A stretch of 64,000 nucleotides of DNA, taken from contig NC_052667.1 of NCBI RefSeq assembly GCF_016802725.1, positions 24,388,346 through 24,452,345 on the forward strand, read 5' to 3'. This stretch comes from Solenopsis invicta. Lineage: Eukaryota > Arthropoda > Insecta > Hymenoptera > Formicidae. Both the position numbers and the translations under genes were made by a program. Each line of letters starts with the position of its first letter. Position 1 is the stretch's first letter. Of the stretch, positions 58,860-64,000 are shown piece after piece. The notes below the pieces were generated by a model. It did no database searches. It was not told the DNA's origin and saw nothing but the letters and a program-made list of their open reading frames with translations.

Positions 58860-61800
58860 CTAAAGATTTTGGAGACCCACACTTTCTGGATCCTGATTAT
58901 TAGGACCAGCTTCATGTAATATATTTGGTTGGTTTTTAAGCTTTTTGTAGAGCATACAGGAGGATATTATTCCGAAGAACTGAAATAATTTAAAACCATT
59001 ATAAATTAAAGAGATATTATTTATTAAATAGTAAAAGAAAGAAGTAAAAAAAAATTTGTTAAATATGATGTGCTTAAGAATGTTAGTTACAATACGATTC
59101 TAATAAAGGAGAAAGAAAATACTGTGCAAATTTTTAAATTAACTTGATCATAAAGAAAATACTTGGGCTCGGCCAACTTTACAGTTAAGGCTTTAAACGG
59201 AGGTACCTACTTTAAAACGTTAAAAAAAGGCAACTTTTTATGATTTTCAAAAATAAAAATAAAAAGGTATATCTATTTGAAACTTTTAGACTTCTATTAA
59301 CATTTAAAGAAAATATTAAGAAAATTTTGTTTCAAGCTAATGATTTTGAGATGTAATTACTGATTGTCAGCTGTTACCGGAAATGTAATCCTTGTTACAT
59401 TATAGCAAGCCCAATTTTTGCCTAAAACAAAAAATCAAATAAATTTCTAATTTTCATAAAATTTTGTTCTAAATAAATTTTAAAAAATTGTATAAAAAGT
59501 ATAAAACAAAAAATTCTATTGAAAATCTTAACAATTTTCAAGAAAATCTTTTTTTTCAAAGTTTTACAGGAATTTTTTTTATATTCTTTACAATTTTTTA
59601 AAAATTTATTTAGGACAAAATTTTATAAAAATTAGATATTTGTTTGATTTTTTTGTTGTGGACAAAAATTGTACTTGCTAGAATGTGCACAAGGTGTGCA
59701 ACAATGTGTATTAAATTTCCGGTATTGGTTGACTATCAATAATTACATATAAAAATCATTATATTGAAACAAAAATTTTGTTATATTTTTTAAAAATATT
59801 AAGGAAAGTAGCCTAATAGTTTTGAAAAAAATATATCTTTTTATTTTTATATTAAAAAATTTCAAAAATTGCCTTTTTTTTAACGTTGTAAAGTAGGTAC
59901 CTCCCTTAATTTTAATTGAGGCTAGCGCCACAAAAAATGCAAACTGAACTCTTACCGTGAGGCATATGAATGGAATAGTGCTACCATTTACAATGTTTAT
60001 AGAATATTGGCCTTCTAGTTTGTTTATGCAACCCTCCGTGTAAATATTCCGGTTACCGTTGCAATGCGACGTCCGATTGAACAACTATGACAAAGAATTA
60101 CAAGAATTGATTCGTTAATTTGTCAAAAAGCCGATCAAAAGAGTAAAAGTGAAAAAGATGGTAAACCAGGGAGATAGGCGGTAGGACCAAATTGATTAAG
60201 TAATGGCGGCTAAATTAATGAGACTTAAACGGGTAAAATCAATGCGGGAAATAGCATTCTCACCCGCGAAGCAAACTGATTACTCAATTTACTTTTTTCT
60301 TATTAAGTAAGTAAAGATTATTTTTAATAAAGAATATTTTCTTGATAATCGACTTCAAATGTACTCATCATAACTTTTAGATTAACTCATTATCGTATAC
60401 TAAAAAAAAAAGAATTTATACATTTTTGAAGAATATTATAAAATTATATTGAAGACTAATTAGAATAAATGAGCAAATTGAATTTTGATTTTAATTTAAT
60501 ATTCTTGATTGAAGTTTTAAATTATTTAATTAATGTAGAGGAAAAGTTGCCAGTACTAGCCAAGCCTTCTTAAAGCGGCACTCCGAATTTCTTGGAAACC
60601 ATAACAAACATTGCACTGTATTATTAATATTGACAAAAACATGAGTTGATCAGATAATTAAAGAAATAAAAACTTGTTTATATATTCCTGACTTTTTTCT
60701 ATAAAAAAATCTGTTAAAACAAAATCTTGAAAAATAAAAATAAAATTTGCACGATTTTCTCTTGCAAATTGCATGGTTGCAACACTACTGAGTATTATTG
60801 ATAACATTACATTATTTTACAAGTTTGTAATTTTCTAAAATTGTTTTGTTTATATTTTCGTTTTTTATATTTTTCTCGTAATGCGATGCACTCATAACGG
60901 CGATTGAACAGTAACCAATCGAAAGGCACAATTGTTTCTCAAAGAGCATTGTCTTATGTGATTTGTGGTTATAAACACGTGGGGATAGCAACGAGAATAT
61001 AAACAGACGGGCGAGCACTTTAAAACGGACTCACTTTATCCTCGCCAATTCTACAAAACGCTCCGCGTGTATTTCTGCTGTGCAAAGCCAATACAAATAA
61101 CACGGTACAACTTTGTATTTCTAACGAGCGGTTTAAGCTGGAGGCTGTCACAATTAAATCCTGGTAGGGTTAAGGAACAGTATTCATTAATTGTGAATCC
61201 CACGCGTCGATTACCTGTCCCGCGGTCCATTTTGCACGAAGGCGAACGACCTGACGGCCGGAACATCTCATTTAGCAATATAGAACGTTGGAATGAGAAC
61301 GCGTCGGGTGTAAGCCAAGTTCTCACTATTAAACATGCGGCTTGAAACATAAGGTCGTTATGCGATGTAAAATAGATCACTTTTCTGTGAGAATGGACAA
61401 TAGTTAAGAATTCTTTAAGTGCAATGTTGACTTATGTTTCATGAACTTTTTCACATTTTCTTTAGTAACTTACGGTAGGCAAAATAGCGTCGGATATACT
61501 ATTAAGGTATCAAAAAATTTCAGAGTAGAAGAATTTAATTCTAGCTTAATAATTTTATGAAGTTTGTTGTTTCATATAAAAATATATTTTATTACTTTGT
61601 TTATTAATTTATTTCATAGTTAATTTATTTTGTAGTTAGTCTTTCATTACTAGTCCGGTCTTCTATTACTGCTTATGGTGCCCATTTTCTCGGACAATCT
61701 TATGTCGTGAAAACATTAATTATTATGAAATACAAAATAGTATTACGGAAACTGCTATACCATCTAATAAAAAACACTTTCTATTTTTGTTTATGAACAA

Positions 61801-63435
61801 TTAATTTCAATTTTTGTTTAAGAAATATTATTTAAAAACAAAATGGTGTGCCCGTATTGGTAACTTTCCTATATCAAAATTACTTTGGTTATTACTCCAT
61901 GACGTTATGGCCGCTTTAATAAGGATACTGTGGTATAAACTGTTATTTTTACAAATTTTAAATAATACTTAAAAAATGCACGATACAAATGCATTAAAGA
62001 CATTTTTATACAACCAAAGAACGTTCTCTCTCGATAAATAATTTCATTAAAGGTGCAAATGTATTAAATTATTATTTGTACTTAAACTTAATATAACTTT
62101 ATAAGAGGGAATATTAGTTAATTTTAAATTTTTTAACCGTTTAGAAAAACGTGGCTTATTGATTTGTACACATAATAACAACATTATTCCGTAATATTGA
62201 GGAGTATTTTTTGAAAATTGAACTCAATGCTTATTGATGACAGGCTGAAGACTTTTTAAGTATTATCATTGCTGATGTAGACTCCAAAGACAGTTGAAAC
62301 GAAAGAAATTGTAATTTAATATGTGTAAAGCTTAACCTATCTAATTTAGCTTTTACTGACTATGCCAGTAGTCCTCTTTGTAACTTTTATTTATTTTCAA
62401 ATTACTGAGATTCAGAACAAATTTTAAATAAATTTGGTGTTTATCATAAACTTGTGTTAGATGTTTGTATATGTAATGGTTTATGAAATAGTTAAAATAA
62501 GTAATTCAAGTACTTTTCTGTATATACACAGAAGTTTAGGTTATTATAAGTAAAATTGTTTACTTGTTTCAAGTAAACGAAGAGTGCATTTTATGCTTAT
62601 TATCAAGAAAATATCGTGTTAGATAATATTGTTATAATTATATTGTTATAAAGATGTAATAACTTGTTCAAAAGGAGAAAAGTAAAAATTAAGTAATCGT
62701 TTTTCTAGCACAAAAATGATATATTTTTTTGTATGGCTTACGTGAAGAATCGTTTAGATCGCGAGTAAGTATTTGAGCTGCAATTGCAAGTCTTTAATGT
62801 AGTTTTAAAAAAATCGTCTCTGGTCCTATCGAGAAAAATTTCATTTTGTGCAAAATTAATATCAGAACGTTATCATTCAATTAATTGACTTCGATAGAAG
62901 TGAAGCAACGAAGAGATGCTTATAAACACGACACGTTTTATATTAAAAGATGTATATTTAATAAATTACCGTCATTAAGCACGGTCAATTAATTAACTAA
63001 TTTCTGTATATACTCATATGAGAACGTAACTAATTTTTACCTGGCTATACATACAACAGCTGGCTGGTACTTTAAGACCATGCGTTTCCCAGTCCTTCCA
63101 GCTATTAACGCCGCAACATTGTAACTAAAATCCAGAATTAAATTAGCTTTGGGACGCCCCAAACAATAATTGGATTCGAGAAAGTTAAAACGAGTTTTGG
63201 ATCATAACTCGTTCAATCTCCTTATAAATTAATTTTTATTTGCGTAACAGAAATTATTTACCTCCGGCTGCCATTTGTCCCAAAAGGTGCGAGTAGATTC
63301 TCTATCATTGTAGTATCGTTTGAGCAAATTTGTCATTGTTTTTTCGAGTGACTTATTATTTTCGTTATAGTGAATACAGTGCAGGACGGTACCGATTATC
63401 GTAATCACAAATAATAAAAATACGATTATGGCGTA
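58860..63435 (-). CDS. Tetraspanin A, exons 3-6 (5' end beyond right edge)
   Basis: Exons 63435-63262 (TM3 and start of the large loop), 63124-63041 (CCG exon), 60084-59956 (end of loop and TM4) and 58979-58860 (TM4 end and tail) are joined in phase 0; 168 aa are visible. CCGVNSWKDW and PASCC are the diagnostic large-loop motifs, followed by one Cys in HCNG and one in EGC, giving six loop cysteines. The tail of about 30 residues ends at TAG and is the longest in the cluster. By analogy with the neighbouring genes, exons 1-2 should start just past position 64000. Intron 4 is long (2.9 kb) and intron 5 carries a 709-bp TTAA-flanked foldback. Tetraspanins organise membrane microdomains; the partner of this one is unknown. 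Confidence 0.85.
59197..59905. mobile_element. TTAA-flanked 709-bp foldback element in tetraspanin A intron 5
   Basis: The two halves are inverted copies of each other over most of their ~350 bases; the outer ends read GGAGGTACCTACTTTA and its complement. TTAA lies at 59193-59196 and 59906-59909. In gene E the corresponding intron reads straight through GGCTTTAATTTTAATT, which is the empty site. TTAA targeting suggests a piggyBac-type transposase in trans. It is non-coding. Confidence 0.85.
60085..63040. other. Tetraspanin A intron 4
   Basis: 2.96 kb. It contains a balanced-GC island at 61020-61380 with overlapping open frames of about 92 (plus) and 109 (minus) codons that I cannot assign. 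62150-63040 is homologous to intron 4 of E and D. Confidence 0.5.
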
Positions 63436-64000
63436 CTGAAAAAAAATGGTTTTTTTTATTAGTTACATCGCAAGAAAGTTTATATTCTTTGTCTAAATAA
63501 GTTTTCTGTAACTTCGAAAATATATAAGATTCATGAGGGTCGACGCTTACATACGATATTTAAATCAGCGCCCTATACTCGTATGTATGTATATGTATTC
63601 ATGAATATCTATTCATGTACGTATTAGAAAAAAGTGTTTTAAAGCACAATAAATGACTAAGTTAATTTATAATCTCAGAATAAATTTATTTATGTAAATT
63701 ATCACGAACTTTATGTAAATTAAAAGTAGAATTAATATAAATATTGACAGATAAAAAATGTATCTTCTAATAGCTTTTTTCTTTAGGTGACAAATACTAT
63801 TTTAGCAGATACAAAAACTATTGATAAATTTTTCTCCTACCACCTAAAAGTCTGTTCATTAGTAAAAAAAATTTTTAAGTGCTTTTAATTTATAGAAAAA
63901 GCTGAGAAATTTTTTGAGAAGTTAAAAAATTATTTAAAAAATTCTGAAAAATTCTAAACTTTATACAAAAAAGATTTGAAAAATTACAAAAAAGTTTCTT
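63436..64000. other. Tetraspanin A intron 2 (cut by window)
   Basis: The last 150 bases resemble the intron between exons 2 and 3 of gene F (13260-13350), supporting exon 2 just past the edge. Confidence 0.5.

Noticed and set aside
60537..61860. Possible inverted ends GGAAAAGTTGCCAGTACT and GGAAAGTTACCAATACGG enclosing the 61-kb island
   Set aside because: Similarity is weak (roughly two thirds), no target duplication was seen and inner blocks are out of order.
1..64000. CRISPR arrays, operons, bacterial promoters or prophage
   Set aside because: Intron-exon genes and eukaryotic transposons throughout; tandem repeats here lack spacer structure.
1..64000. tRNA or rRNA genes
   Set aside because: No cloverleaf box A/B pair or rRNA-like conserved stretch was noticed by eye; a covariance-model scan would be decisive.

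Overview
This window is eukaryotic nuclear DNA from an insect, most probably a hymenopteran such as an ant. It is very AT-rich and intron-rich, it holds only short open frames outside one transposase, and it is crowded with small inverted-repeat elements. The species is inferred from gene families and texture only.

Two gene families occupy it, all on the minus strand. (1) PLB1-like GDSL phospholipase B: one complete seven-exon gene (23303-31542, 414 aa, signal peptide, GDSL serine, D..H pair) and the first three exons of a second copy (101-4659) that runs off the left edge. (2) A tandem tetraspanin cluster: an incomplete gene at the right edge (A, 58860-63435), a broken copy (B, 55846-56138), three complete genes (C 52373-54148, D 47298-50488, E 37841-40268), a reduced gene lacking the large extracellular loop (F, 12849-14112), and two decayed two-exon fragments (G 8133-8469 and its duplicate G' 34541-34780). 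Exon phases are conserved (all phase 0), so the gene models support one another.

Large-scale layout: about 9 kb at the left end (1 to ~8965) is present again, in the same orientation, at 26451 to ~35160. Each copy carries the 5' part of a PLB1 gene followed upstream by a decayed tetraspanin. Between the copies lie tetraspanin F and a 15.6-22.8 kb stretch rich in foldback elements. From 37.8 kb to the right edge is the tetraspanin array, with homologous introns and flanks; the D and C units form a clear tandem pair.

Mobile DNA includes a mariner element with perfect 32-bp inverted repeats and a single frameshift (44040-45360), a BEL/Pao pol fragment between tetraspanins B and C (54341-55845), a non-autonomous hAT-like element with an 8-bp target duplication (57656-58425), a 709-bp TTAA-flanked foldback inside an intron of tetraspanin A whose empty site can be read in paralogues, and about a dozen smaller MITE-like hairpins.

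The most unusual single object is tetraspanin F: an apparently intact four-exon gene in which an internal deletion fused exon 3 to exon 5, keeping four hydrophobic segments and the frame but removing the whole cysteine-rich loop that defines tetraspanins.
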